Assembly (NCBI GenBank): GCA_944384295.1
Contig: CALWSU010000017.1
Coordinates: 1 to 46,510 of the forward strand
Reading direction: 5' to 3'
Length of the DNA stretch: 46,510 nt
From: an uncultured Lachnospiraceae bacterium
GTDB lineage: Bacteria > Bacillota > Clostridia > Lachnospirales > Anaerotignaceae
Shown here: positions 22,666 to 30,884 of the stretch, piece by piece
Layout of the letters: each line of letters begins with the position of its first letter
Numbering within the stretch: the stretch's first letter is position 1
Notes under the pieces: generated by a model
Seen by the model: only the letters and a program-made list of their open reading frames with translations
The model's database searches: none
Told to the model about the DNA's origin: nothing
Program-made: the position numbers and the translations under genes

Positions 22666-24831
22666 ATGAATTTATTAAAATATCTGCCTTTCGTTTCTTT
22701 TGTTAGTTTATTTTTCTTTTACACTTTAGTTCCAAAATCAGCCATGGCAATGGAAACAGAAAATATCCATTCTCATGGTGCTACACAGACAGTTTTGTCT
22801 GCTTCGGGCGGCTCCTCCGACGGTTCTTTGGGTGGTTCCTCAGATGATTCTTCGGGTGACTTTTCCGATGGCTCTTTGGGTGGCTCCTCGGATGATTCTT
22901 CGGGTGGCTCCTCCGATGGTTCTTTGGGTGGTTCCTCAGACGGTTCTTTGAGCGGCTCCTCCGATGCTTCTTCGGGCGGTTCCTCTGATGGTTCTTCGGG
23001 CGGTTCCTCTGATGGTTCTTCGGGTGGCTCCTCGGACGGCTCGTTGGGTGGTTCCTCTGATGGTTCTTCGGGTGGCTCCTCGGACGGCTCGTTGGGTGGT
23101 TCCTCTGATGGTTCTTTGGGTGGCTCCTCCGACGGCTCTTTGGGCGGTTCCTCCGATGATTCTTCGGGTGACTCCTCTGACGGCTCTTTGGGCGGTTCCT
23201 CCGATGGTTCTTCAGATGATTCCGACTTGTCAACGCAGATACCACAATATACTGTGCAACTTTCCCAAGACGATATTCCACAAGCAGGCTGTCTTGCTTT
23301 TACTACCATTCATTATTCTTTTGCAAACAGACCAACACCGCCGAACATGTATCCCGGGCGTTTGACCATCGAAATCACAGAACCCATTTTCATTCCTTCT
23401 GGTGTATCTTTAGACATTGGCACATTGAGTATCGGCGGCAACGAAGAACGCCCTGTCATCAAAGGGCAATTTTCTGACACCCCACTCATCACATTGGCAG
23501 AAGGCGCTTCCTTGACATTGCGTTGTGTGGATTTCGACATTTCTGGCAATGGCATGTTTCTCAAACAAGAAGATGGCGTATCTTTTGATTGCATAGATAC
23601 GACAATACCAGAGGAATGGCTGGAAGACAGCACACCCATTGTCAATCATCAAAATCAAGCGCCTGATGATATTTGGTTATTAGAAGGCACAATATTAGAA
23701 AGCGGCATGTTACCCACTTCTTTGTACACTTATGTACAGCAAAATGGTACAGAAACATTACAAGAAATCGCTATACAATGGGATTTACAGCCTTATGATG
23801 GGCGCACGACTGGCGAAATCACGCTCTCTGGTACATTTTTGGATGAAAACGGGAATGTTCTGGCATCATTATTGCCTTTAGAGATTACCATACATTGGTA
23901 TCAGCCGGACAATTTATCCGTACAAGAAGTTACATGGAAAGGCAATGACTTATCTTTGGTACAATTTACATTGCCTTATCTGCCAGAAACTGTTTGCGAG
24001 ATTTGGGGCGAAGTTTCCGAAGATAACCAAAAAACATGGGTATCTGTACCATTAGAATTGCAGCAAAACGACAAATATGGCATTGTATGTGCCTTTCAAG
24101 TACCTTCTGACACGGCATATGACTGCCGTTTGGCTGCCATAGACATATATGGAAAACGATTGTATTCCGAAAGCGTGCGGCGTACGGAAGATGGTGACGA
24201 TACAGAGGGCAACCGCGGCGGTGCTACCACACCCAACACGCCAGACCGCGAACCCACTTTCCCTTCTGAAGTACCACCAGAGATACCGATAGATTCTGAA
24301 TCAGCCGCAGAGAACGCAGAGCAGACAGAAAGCGAAAACAGCATACAAAATCCATCTTTGCCTGCTATTGCCGTACATCTCAAGACCATAGCCAAAACAC
24401 CTACGGCACAAAATCAGATTTCTGTGCCTTCTGATGTGGCGCAATATCGCACAACACAAACGCAGATAGATACACTTGATACAAACACACAAAACCAAAC
24501 TACATTGGCTGAAGCGGATACCACAATCCCCACACAGACACCAGCGCAAGCACCAGTGCAAACACCCATACAAGCACCCATGCAGGCACCAGTGCAAACA
24601 AATGCTGTATCTGATTTTTCTGAAACCACAAACAACACACAGCAAGATACTACAGATACCACAAATACCACAAATACGCAATCTGCATTATCGGTCACAC
24701 AAACAAAACCGCCCGCTTGGAAACAGGGTATCTTTATCATCGGCGGTATTTTGGTTTGTGGCGGGTTGGCGTTTGTATGGACACAAAGACATACTTTCGG
24801 TAAATGGAACAAATCCAAAAAATCAAAATGA
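22666..24831 (+). CDS. Surface protein with 17 tandem Ser-Asp-Gly octapeptides and a C-terminal membrane anchor
   Basis: I do not recognise the whole protein. The start at 22666 (MNLLKYLPFV...) follows AGGTGAG at short spacing. The 721-aa product has a signal peptide (about 1-27, ending SAMA), then 17 consecutive GGSSDGS[L/S]-type octapeptides (residues about 48-183). A beta-rich segment with a parallel-helix look (SGVSLDIGTLSIGG, LITLAEGASLTLRCVDFDISG) follows. A second beta domain (about 345-520) and a long Pro/Thr/Gln-rich stalk with APVQTPIQAPMQAPVQT repeats come next. The end is a membrane helix plus the basic tail WNKSKKSK. No LPxTG motif precedes the helix, so sortase anchoring is not indicated. 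Its start lies only 38 bp from the divergent kinase start. Confidence 0.85.
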   Translation: MNLLKYLPFVSFVSLFFFYTLVPKSAMAMETENIHSHGATQTVLSASGGSSDGSLGGSSDDSSGDFSDGSLGGSSDDSSGGSSDGSLGGSSDGSLSGSSDASSGGSSDGSSGGSSDGSSGGSSDGSLGGSSDGSSGGSSDGSLGGSSDGSLGGSSDGSLGGSSDDSSGDSSDGSLGGSSDGSSDDSDLSTQIPQYTVQLSQDDIPQAGCLAFTTIHYSFANRPTPPNMYPGRLTIEITEPIFIPSGVSLDIGTLSIGGNEERPVIKGQFSDTPLITLAEGASLTLRCVDFDISGNGMFLKQEDGVSFDCIDTTIPEEWLEDSTPIVNHQNQAPDDIWLLEGTILESGMLPTSLYTYVQQNGTETLQEIAIQWDLQPYDGRTTGEITLSGTFLDENGNVLASLLPLEITIHWYQPDNLSVQEVTWKGNDLSLVQFTLPYLPETVCEIWGEVSEDNQKTWVSVPLELQQNDKYGIVCAFQVPSDTAYDCRLAAIDIYGKRLYSESVRRTEDGDDTEGNRGGATTPNTPDREPTFPSEVPPEIPIDSESAAENAEQTESENSIQNPSLPAIAVHLKTIAKTPTAQNQISVPSDVAQYRTTQTQIDTLDTNTQNQTTLAEADTTIPTQTPAQAPVQTPIQAPMQAPVQTNAVSDFSETTNNTQQDTTDTTNTTNTQSALSVTQTKPPAWKQGIFIIGGILVCGGLAFVWTQRHTFGKWNKSKKSK
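22807..23214 (+). repeat. Seventeen tandem 24-bp repeats encoding GGSSDGSL-like octapeptides
   Basis: The array is exactly 408 bp, or 17 units of 24 bp, with unit variants GGSSDGSL, GGSSDGSS, GGSSDDSS, GDFSDGSL, SGSSDASS and GDSSDGSL. Unit number can change by recombination or slippage without shifting the frame. The repeats resemble the Ser-Asp stalks of staphylococcal adhesins in composition, but with a longer, Gly-containing unit. The opposite strand is also open here (Glu/Pro/Ser repeats), which is a by-product of the repeat. Confidence 0.95.
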
Positions 24832-24838
24832 TATCCCT

Positions 24839-24889
24839 ATCCCCTTTTGTCAGAAACAAAGCTTTGTTTTTTGCAATGGGGGATTTTTT
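24839..24889. terminator. Intrinsic terminator between the surface gene and the response regulator
   Basis: ATCCCC pairs with GGGGAT followed by TTTTTT, enclosing the palindrome AACAAAGCTTTGTT. It lies between two convergent genes; the T run favours the plus strand. Confidence 0.7.
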
Positions 24890-24929
24890 CTGCTGTCCAA
24901 AACCATCTCAAACAAAATTTGATTCCCTT

Positions 24930-25631
24930 TCATATATCTATACCATCTATTTTGGGATGCGATAAAAAGCGGTAGCCTTTGCGCCGTACCGTTTCGATGT
25001 AATGCATATCGGGACAAAGCTGGTCTAATTTCTGGCGTACACGCGCCATACATACCTGTATATTATGCAGTCCCTGATGCATCGGCGCATGCCACACAGC
25101 GTCATGCAATTGTTCATACGAAAATACTTGGTCTGGGTGCTGCGCCAAAAATGTGAGCAAATCAAATTCTAACGCAGTAAAAGATACGGTTCTTTGATAA
25201 TAATATACTTCACGCAAGCCCAAATCAATGCGCAAGGCGCCAAACGTCAATACGGTTTGATGGGAAATAGACTTTTGCCGCTGGATATGCAGACGCAGGC
25301 GCAATTCCACTTCTACCAAAGAATACGGTTTTGCAATATAATCATCTCCACCCGCTAATAAACCTTGTATCCTTTCATCTGTACTGGCGTAGGCAGATAA
25401 AAATAAAATCGGAATATTGCTTTTTTCGCGTAGCTGCCGACAAACTTCTTTCCCGTCCATCTGCGGCATATCTACGTCTAGTATCACAGCGTCAAACTCT
25501 TGTTTTTGCGCAATCTGCAAGGCTTGCGCACCACTGCTTGCGCAAAACACAATATACCCTTTTTGCTCCAGAAACGCAGTATTTGTACGCAAGATATGAA
25601 TGTCATCATCTACCAATAACACATGATACAT
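24930..25631 (-). CDS. OmpR/PhoB-family response regulator
   Basis: The ATG at 25631 (MYHVLLVDDD...) lies 9 bases after AAAGGAG. The 233-aa protein has a receiver domain with acidic pocket VDDD, phosphoacceptor Asp in AVILDVDMPQMDG (near residue 53), the Ser of FLSAYAS and the Lys of YIAKPYS. A winged-helix DNA-binding domain follows (LTFLAQHPDQVFSYEQLHDAVW, then NIQVCMARVRQKL and ETVRRKGYRF). It is the likely partner of the kinase at 20645-22627, on the same strand but separated by the surface gene. Its target promoters are unknown; the adjacent surface gene is the obvious first candidate. Confidence 0.93.
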   Translation of the reverse strand: MYHVLLVDDDIHILRTNTAFLEQKGYIVFCASSGAQALQIAQKQEFDAVILDVDMPQMDGKEVCRQLREKSNIPILFLSAYASTDERIQGLLAGGDDYIAKPYSLVEVELRLRLHIQRQKSISHQTVLTFGALRIDLGLREVYYYQRTVSFTALEFDLLTFLAQHPDQVFSYEQLHDAVWHAPMHQGLHNIQVCMARVRQKLDQLCPDMHYIETVRRKGYRFLSHPKIDGIDI

Positions 25632-26180
25632 CAAACATACACTCCTTTCTGTCCATACAATCTATATAATCTATATACTCTATACAATCTCACAATAATG
25701 GTGGATTAGCATAAGCATATCATAGAATGTACGTTGAAAAAATCACAGTTTCGTCACAATTCGACAAAAGTATAGAAATTCGGGAAAAAATGCGATATAG
25801 TTAAATCGCGCAGCAAGGAAAAATATTGAAAAATTGCTCATTTGTATCTATATTTCCAATCACGCCGTATTACAAAAGCGCCATACATTTGTGATACCAG
25901 ACAAACACGACTCTATCTTATATAGATACAAAAAAGGATGTTCCAAACCCGAAAACCTTTTCGATATGCCTGCCTGCGCATTCTTCTGACACATCTTGCT
26001 GCATCCCCAAAAACAGCAACGATGATTCACCCCAAATCCTTAGGCGTCAGAAATAGATGGCGATACAACATAAAGTTTGATATTGATTTATTTATTTCTG
26101 GCGTCTATCCCCAAATAAATTTTCAATTGTCTTTATTTTGTTTTCTGTTGTGATGCTTGCAAAAGGGCTGGTGATTTTCT
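25632..26180. other. Long intergenic region upstream of the response regulator
   Basis: No convincing gene is present in about 550 bp; the frame opening at 25938 has no ribosome binding site or recognisable content. The first 60 bp (AT-rich, with CTATATAATCTATA-like runs) should hold the regulator promoter. Near 26043-26108 GGCGTCAGAAATA and TATTTCTGGCGTC form a widely spaced imperfect inverted repeat. Nothing else stands out. Confidence 0.5.
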
Positions 26181-26387
26181 ATGATACATATGATGTACGA
26201 TTGGATGAAAAAGAAAAGAATGATTTTACTGGAATACAGTGTGATATTCTGTTTCGGTATTTTGCTTTGGAAAATTGCCGCTTTCTTCGCAAATCATATA
26301 CGCGTCACGGAATCTATTGGGGGCGAAATCATATTGTTGCTGCTGCCGCTTTGGTGGTTTTTGGGAAAACTGTTACACTGTCGCTGA
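26181..26387 (+). CDS. Possible small membrane protein (68 aa)
   Basis: The frame encodes a short N-terminal segment rich in Met/Lys (MIHMMYDWMKKKR) followed by two hydrophobic helices (about residues 17-35 and 46-63). AAAAGGG lies about 14 bases before the ATG, so the translation signal is weak. The next ATG, three codons later, is an alternative. A strong terminator lies about 100 bp downstream on the same strand, supporting a transcript. I do not recognise a family. Confidence 0.4.
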   Translation: MIHMMYDWMKKKRMILLEYSVIFCFGILLWKIAAFFANHIRVTESIGGEIILLLLPLWWFLGKLLHCR

Positions 26388-26419
26388 ATCGACAGGGAAC
26401 CACTGTGCAGCAATTTTAT

Positions 26420-26465
26420 ACTCTTTTATACTCTTTTATACTTTTTATACTTTGTTATACTTTTA
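26420..26465. repeat. Tandem TTTTATACTC-type repeat
   Basis: Four to five degenerate copies of a 9-10-bp unit (TATACTCTTT, TATACTTTT) lie between the small membrane frame and the terminator. This is a simple slippage-prone sequence. Confidence 0.8.
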
Positions 26466-26490
26466 TATTTTGCCAGAAAACTATATGAAC

Positions 26491-26543
26491 AAATGCGTTT
26501 TGCCTTGGATTTTTCCGCACCCTTGACAAAACGCATTTTTTTA
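26491..26543. terminator. Bidirectional intrinsic terminator
   Basis: AAATGCGTTTTG pairs with CAAAACGCATTT, then a T run. It lies 13 bp beyond the stop of the minus-strand LysR gene and would also end plus-strand transcription. Confidence 0.8.
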
Positions 26544-26555
26544 TTTTTTTACTAT

Positions 26556-27440
26556 TTACTTGATAGACAAATCATGAACTGCGCCAAATTCTTTGCAGAT
26601 ATGGCAAAATGTCAAAAATCCATTGCCTTGGAATTTATCCTTATGCCACACCAAACAGAATGTACGCATCATTTGACAATCCTGCAATAGAATTTCATGC
26701 AGTCTGCCTTCTTGCAGTGCTCCCGCTGCCAATAAACGGCTGATGACCGTCGCGCCTAACCCCATTTCTGCCGCGGACAACAAGGTTTGCGTATTGCTGC
26801 ATACCCAGCTTGGCTGACATAGTATGCCTTTTTGCTGTATTTGTTGTTCAAACAAATCGCGCGTACCGCTGCCACTTTCCCGCAGCAAAAGCGGATATGT
26901 ACTGCAAAACTGCGCCAATGTCATAGGCGGCGCAGGCTTTGCCGCAACGGCTGCCAAAGCGTCCTGCATGACAGGCAAAACCACCAAATCAGGGTGCGTG
27001 ATTTCGCCTTCTACAAAGCCAATATCCAATGCACCTGTGAGCAAATCTTCTTCCACTGCCCTTGTGTTTTTGACCTGTACAGAAGTGGGTATATCTGTCT
27101 GGGTTTGCAGTCTGCACAAAATCTCCGGCAGTACACAAGTACCGATGGTCAGCGTTGCACCAATACGCAGTATGGCATGCGCGGCACTATGTTGGAGGGT
27201 ATATTCCATCTCACGAAACAGCGACAAAATCTGTCGGGCATATACAGCAAGCTGTCGTCCCTGCGGCGTGATATGCAGCCTTTGATTCAGACGCTCAAAC
27301 AGCCGGACATCATATGCCTGTTCTATTTCGCGTATGGCACCGCTGATGGTGGGCTGTGAAATAAAGAGCGTTTGCGCGGCTTTGCGCATACTGCCACCGT
27401 CCACAACTGCCAAAAAAATCTCTAAATGCCGCACTGTCAT
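26556..27440 (-). CDS. LysR-family transcriptional regulator
   Basis: The 294-aa protein has the LysR winged helix at residues 1-60 (RHLEIFLAVVDGGSMRKAAQ, LFISQPTISGAIREIEQAY, LFERLNQRLHITPQGR). A two-lobed effector domain follows: RIGATLTIGTCVLPEIL, DIGFVEGEITHPDLVVLPV and an ATVISRLLA segment. The LRESGSGTRDLFEQ segment is typical of the CysL/CbbR-like branch. RBS AGGAGG precedes the start at 27440. It lies upstream of nothing obvious on its own strand and 54 bp downstream of proC; its effector and targets are unknown. Confidence 0.93.
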   Translation of the reverse strand: MTVRHLEIFLAVVDGGSMRKAAQTLFISQPTISGAIREIEQAYDVRLFERLNQRLHITPQGRQLAVYARQILSLFREMEYTLQHSAAHAILRIGATLTIGTCVLPEILCRLQTQTDIPTSVQVKNTRAVEEDLLTGALDIGFVEGEITHPDLVVLPVMQDALAAVAAKPAPPMTLAQFCSTYPLLLRESGSGTRDLFEQQIQQKGILCQPSWVCSNTQTLLSAAEMGLGATVISRLLAAGALQEGRLHEILLQDCQMMRTFCLVWHKDKFQGNGFLTFCHICKEFGAVHDLSIK

Positions 27441-27454
27441 GCCATACCCTCCTG

Positions 27455-27490
27455 ATTGTGTTGTATGTGTTGTATGTGTTGTATGTTTTT
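27455..27490. repeat. Short tandem repeat TGTATGTGT between proC and the LysR gene
   Basis: Three near-identical copies of a 10-bp GTTGTATGTG unit lie directly before the LysR gene start region and after the proC stop. This is a simple sequence with no clear role. Confidence 0.75.
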
Positions 27491-27494
27491 TGTT

Positions 27495-28298
27495 TTATTG
27501 TTTCCCTATCCTTTTGTCTTTTTCTAACACGGCATCAAACGCCGCCATAATGGTGGATTCAAAACCATTTTTCTGCAAAGCGGCAATGCCTTCTATGGTA
27601 GTGCCGCCTGGTGAGCAAACTTGGTCAATCAAAGACCATGGCGCTTCGCCGCTTTCCAATATCATTTTTGCACTGCCTTCTACCGTTTCGGCTGTAATGG
27701 CTAACGCCTGTTGTTTGGACATACCGGCTTTGAGCGCGGCTCTTGCCAATGCGTCCATATACAGATAGGCAAACGCTACAGACGCCCCACCAATCACACC
27801 AAAAATCGAAAATTGTGCTTCTGGTAATTCTGTCACACTGCCTATGGTCGAAAATACGTCTTTGATGATTGTTTTTTGCTCCTCGGTCACAAAATCATTG
27901 TAACAAATGCCGGTTGCCGATGCGCCGATTTTTGCGTTGATATTGGGCATGACACGCACAATCGGCGTTTTGGGCGGGAGCTGTTCTGCCAGATAGGACA
28001 ACGTTTTGCCTGCCGCAATCGACACCACGAGCGGCTGTTTTTTTGCAAAATCATCTTTCAAATCCGGCAAAATTTCTGCCAATACATGCGGCTTTACGCC
28101 CAACACAACCACGTCCGCCGCTGCAATGACGTCTTGTGCTGTTTCGCAGACCTGCCCACCACAGCTTTCTGCCAAACGGCGTGCAGAAGTCACTGTTTTG
28201 CTGGTCAAATACAGTTTGTCTGCGTCATAGCCGTTTTTTGTCATACCTTTTACAATGGCACTGACCATATTTCCCGCACCAATCATACCAAATTTCAT
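27495..28298 (-). CDS. proC: Pyrroline-5-carboxylate reductase
   Basis: ProC catalyses the last step of proline synthesis, the NAD(P)H-dependent reduction of pyrroline-5-carboxylate. The 267-aa protein has the Rossmann start FGMIGAGNMVSAIVKGM. VLGVKPHVLAEIL, SIAAGKTLSYL and RVMPNINAKIGASATG follow, and the C-terminal dimerisation and active-site helices include GGASVAFAYLYMDALA and the signature LIDQVCSPGGTTIEGI. RBS AAGGAGG. No other proline genes are in the window. Two copies of the ATTTCTT heptamer found before cdaA precede it. Confidence 0.97.
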   Translation of the reverse strand: MKFGMIGAGNMVSAIVKGMTKNGYDADKLYLTSKTVTSARRLAESCGGQVCETAQDVIAAADVVVLGVKPHVLAEILPDLKDDFAKKQPLVVSIAAGKTLSYLAEQLPPKTPIVRVMPNINAKIGASATGICYNDFVTEEQKTIIKDVFSTIGSVTELPEAQFSIFGVIGGASVAFAYLYMDALARAALKAGMSKQQALAITAETVEGSAKMILESGEAPWSLIDQVCSPGGTTIEGIAALQKNGFESTIMAAFDAVLEKDKRIGKQ

Positions 28299-28324
28299 AT
28301 CACATTGCCTCCTTGTCAGGCTTT

Positions 28325-28351
28325 TTTCTTATTTCTTATTTCTTATTTTTT
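28325..28351. repeat. ATTTCTT heptamer repeat upstream of proC
   Basis: Two perfect ATTTCTT units (28331-28344) with degenerate flanking copies lie about 30 bp upstream of the proC start. It is the same unit and the same orientation as the six-copy array before cdaA. Confidence 0.8.
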
Positions 28352-28385
28352 ATTATTTTGCATGGATTTTCTGTTTGATACTGGT

Positions 28386-30278
28386 TTATGCTGCTGGCAA
28401 TACAGTATCTATCTCTTGCGGAATCTGTATATCCTGCTGTCGCAGCATATCATATGTCATACTTTCGTCGTATGCAGTATTGGTTTGTGTGGTTTGCGTG
28501 GTTTGTGTAGAAGCTTGTTGTGTTGCATCATATAATGTCACTGCTTCCAAACCAGAAACAAAGTTTTCTCTGCCTGCTGTTGTAAAAGGGCTGTCCAATT
28601 CCAAATACTGCAAAAATTCTTGATAAGGAATATCCACATAATCCTCTACTGCCTGCATATATAAATCTACGCCGCCCTGCCAGTCTTGCTGTGCATACAT
28701 CCAAATATCCAATGCCGCAAAGGCGGAAGTGGAATAGCTCAAATAATATCCAGGTGTATGGAAAATATGTTCAATATTTACCCAATCAAAACACTCTTTC
28801 CCATTTTCGGTTTCAAAAGAAGGGTACATTTCCACACCGAAATCGTCCTGTACTTTGGCGAATAATTGATTGTATTCTGTCACAGTTTTGGGCTGTGTCT
28901 GATATACCGCATCTTCAAATGAATACACCAATGCACCCATAACCACACTTTCCAAAATATCGACTGCCGCTGCGGCGCGGTATGCTTCTGCCAAATCAGC
29001 AGAAAATACCTGATTTGCCTGTTGTGCAGTCAACAGTTCCAAAGCTTGGGAATGGATTTCCGCAACATCTAAGATAGAAGTTGACAAAAGTGCTGGATTG
29101 GTATTTTCCAATTCTGCGCTAAAATGTCCAAATTCATGCAACAAGGTACGTAAATCCCAATAGCCGCCTACCTTTGTCTGGAACAAAAAGGCGTCTTGGT
29201 ATTGCGACATACCAATGGTATACGCGCCTGTGGTACGTCCGGGCAGTGGGTCAGAAATATCATACAGCCCATGACTGCGCATATATTCATAGTTCTGTAC
29301 CAATTTCCAGTCAATCTGTGACAACAGACTTTTTGCAAAATCCATTGTTTCCGCAGTGCTACGCCCTGCTAATGCTTCCAACTGTGTTTGGGCGTCTTCT
29401 TGCTGTAATACCGCTTTCCATTCTGTATAGATTGGTACAATTTCTTCGGCAACATAAGCGCAATACGCTTCTATGTCTTCCGCGTTGAAATCACGCAAGT
29501 AAACCGTTTCATTCATTTGCGCCAATACATTGTCATAACCTGCCGCCTTTGCCTGTTTGGTGCGGTTTTCCACCAATTGTGTGTATACTTCCGCCTTGGG
29601 CTGGTTTGCGGTTTGGGCAAGCTGGCGATAAATATTGGCAATCTGTTTATCACTTAATTCGTTTTGTTTTTCGGTGAGTGTTTCCCATGTCCATGTTTTG
29701 CCGTCTATGGTCACAGTGGTATTTTGTGCGGCAAGCTGGTCGTACTGATACAATAAGTTTTTCTCTGCATCGGAAGACTCTGTATCCAACATACTTGCAT
29801 CAAAATAACGCAAAGATTCTGACGCATCTGCGCCCAGTATCGCGTCTATGGTTGCGGCATATGGGGTATTGGCGCCAACTTTCAATACAGTATAAAAATC
29901 CGTCACTGCCTGTGTATAGGCATCTGCGGCTTGTTGCGTCTGTGTGACTGCCACTGTGTTGTTGACATCTCGATTATACACATTTTGTGTCACCACCTGC
30001 ATGGTAGAAAACGCGTCGATATCTGCTAGTACGGTTTCTATTGCGGCACGGACTGCCGCATCATTGTTTTGGGTGCGCAACGCGCGTTCTAATATGCGCA
30101 AATCTCTGTTGTATTCCACCTGTGTAATCGTTTGTGTCATACGCTGGGCGTAATTGGGTGTATTTGCCATATTTGTCGTATTTGCCGTATCTGCCGCATA
30201 GGCTGGTACGCCAAACATCAAGGTTATGACGGCAAACAAAGCCGTCAATCTGTACCAAATACTTTTTTTCGTCTGCAT
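28386..30278 (-). CDS. Secreted M3-family (oligoendopeptidase F-like) metallopeptidase
   Basis: The 630-aa protein starts with a signal peptide (about residues 1-28, ending PAYA) and a short Thr/Asn-rich linker. The zinc site is LLHEFGHFSAELEN (near residue 385), with the third ligand in DVAEIHSQALELL about 25 residues on, as in M3 peptidases. The C-terminal helical region contains FHTPGYYLSYSTSAFAALDIW. Most bacterial PepF enzymes are cytosolic, so the export signal points to degradation of peptides outside the membrane. The tail TQTTQTTQTNT is low complexity. No lipobox is present. Confidence 0.88.
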   Translation of the reverse strand: MQTKKSIWYRLTALFAVITLMFGVPAYAADTANTTNMANTPNYAQRMTQTITQVEYNRDLRILERALRTQNNDAAVRAAIETVLADIDAFSTMQVVTQNVYNRDVNNTVAVTQTQQAADAYTQAVTDFYTVLKVGANTPYAATIDAILGADASESLRYFDASMLDTESSDAEKNLLYQYDQLAAQNTTVTIDGKTWTWETLTEKQNELSDKQIANIYRQLAQTANQPKAEVYTQLVENRTKQAKAAGYDNVLAQMNETVYLRDFNAEDIEAYCAYVAEEIVPIYTEWKAVLQQEDAQTQLEALAGRSTAETMDFAKSLLSQIDWKLVQNYEYMRSHGLYDISDPLPGRTTGAYTIGMSQYQDAFLFQTKVGGYWDLRTLLHEFGHFSAELENTNPALLSTSILDVAEIHSQALELLTAQQANQVFSADLAEAYRAAAAVDILESVVMGALVYSFEDAVYQTQPKTVTEYNQLFAKVQDDFGVEMYPSFETENGKECFDWVNIEHIFHTPGYYLSYSTSAFAALDIWMYAQQDWQGGVDLYMQAVEDYVDIPYQEFLQYLELDSPFTTAGRENFVSGLEAVTLYDATQQASTQTTQTTQTNTAYDESMTYDMLRQQDIQIPQEIDTVLPAA

Positions 30279-30325
30279 CGAACCACTTCCTTTTTTGCAT
30301 TTTTTAGAATTTTACAATTTTTTCA

Positions 30326-30373
30326 ATTATAACACAAAACACCGTCAGGACAAAAGCATGTCCTACGGTGTTC
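30326..30373 (-). promoter_or_regulatory. Promoter of the M3 peptidase gene overlapped by a hairpin
   Basis: On the minus strand TTGTCC (-35, 30348-30353) and TATAAT (-10, 30326-30331) are 16 bases apart. The -35 lies inside an inverted repeat, AACACCGT.AGGAC with GTCC..ACGGTGTT (30338-30373). That repeat could be an operator or a terminator for incoming minus-strand transcription. Confidence 0.55.
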
Positions 30374-30405
30374 ATGGGATTGTAAGAAATTCGTAAAAAA
30401 TTCTT

Positions 30406-30877
30406 AGGGTGTCGAAAAAATCGACACCCTGTCGTCAAAGGCTCATTTCATTCAAGCCTTTGACGAGCAGACAGAAGTATAAAGCCCTGGGTCAAGCACT
30501 TTGCTTCGCAAAGTCAGCTTCGCTGCCCCCGTTTCTTCGGGGTGCGAGGTCAAGCACTTTGCTTCGCAAAGTCAGCTTCGCTGCCCCCGTTTCTTCGGGG
30601 TGCGAAGTTCCATCAGCTAAAAGCCTTGAAACTCCTGCTTTTCCTCGTCGGAAACGAATTCCGACTGCGGATTAAATTTGGGTAACTACACACCGCAAAG
30701 AAGTGCGGACAGCCATTTATGGCTGGCGTTTGCGCAGCAAACGTGTTGAACACACCGCAAAGAAGTGCGGACAGCCATTTATGGCTGGCGTTTGCGCAGC
30801 AAACGTGTTGACCTTCGTTTCCCAACCCCTTCCGCGTTCTTGAAAAAAGTATAAAATCTAGTTTTTTGACAGGCTGA
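30406..30877 (+). repeat. Modular dispersed hairpin repeat, copy 3 (expanded form)
   Basis: This copy has the head hairpin (AGGGTGTCGA/TCGACACCCT, 30406-30430), the second hairpin CGTCAAAGGCT/AGCCTTTGACG and the ACAGAAGTATAAAGC linker. A 58-bp cassette occurs twice in tandem (from 30491 and 30549; three internal hairpins: ACTTTGC/GCAAAGT, CAGC/GCTG, CCCCG/CGGGG). The core follows (TTCCATCAGCTAAAAGCC, GTCGGAA/TTCCGAC). A 62-bp cassette then occurs twice in tandem (30688-30749 and 30750-30811; hairpins CCGCA/TGCGG, AGCC/GGCT, GTTTGC/GCAAAC). The tail TTCCGCGTTCTTGAAAAAAG ends it. Its right end lies about 8 bp from the ATPase stop codon. It fills this 600-bp gap together with the peptidase promoter. 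Confidence 0.9.
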
Positions 30878-30884
30878 CATTTTA

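Noticed and set aside
22807..23214. Possible CRISPR array
   Set aside because: The 24-bp units are contiguous with no spacers and encode an octapeptide in frame; no cas genes are present.
22773..23309. A minus-strand frame encoding Glu-Pro-Ser repeats
   Set aside because: It mirrors the 24-bp repeat array of the surface gene; repeat DNA without stops on one strand often stays open on the other.
26138..26488. A 116-codon frame overlapping the small membrane ORF
   Set aside because: It has no ribosome binding site, and its end is the tandem TATACTTTT repeat; the 26181 frame has better membrane-protein features.
30491..30811. Tandem 58-bp and 62-bp repeats considered as CRISPR or an iteron origin
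   Set aside because: Only two units each without unique spacers, each unit self-folding, and no replication protein gene nearby.
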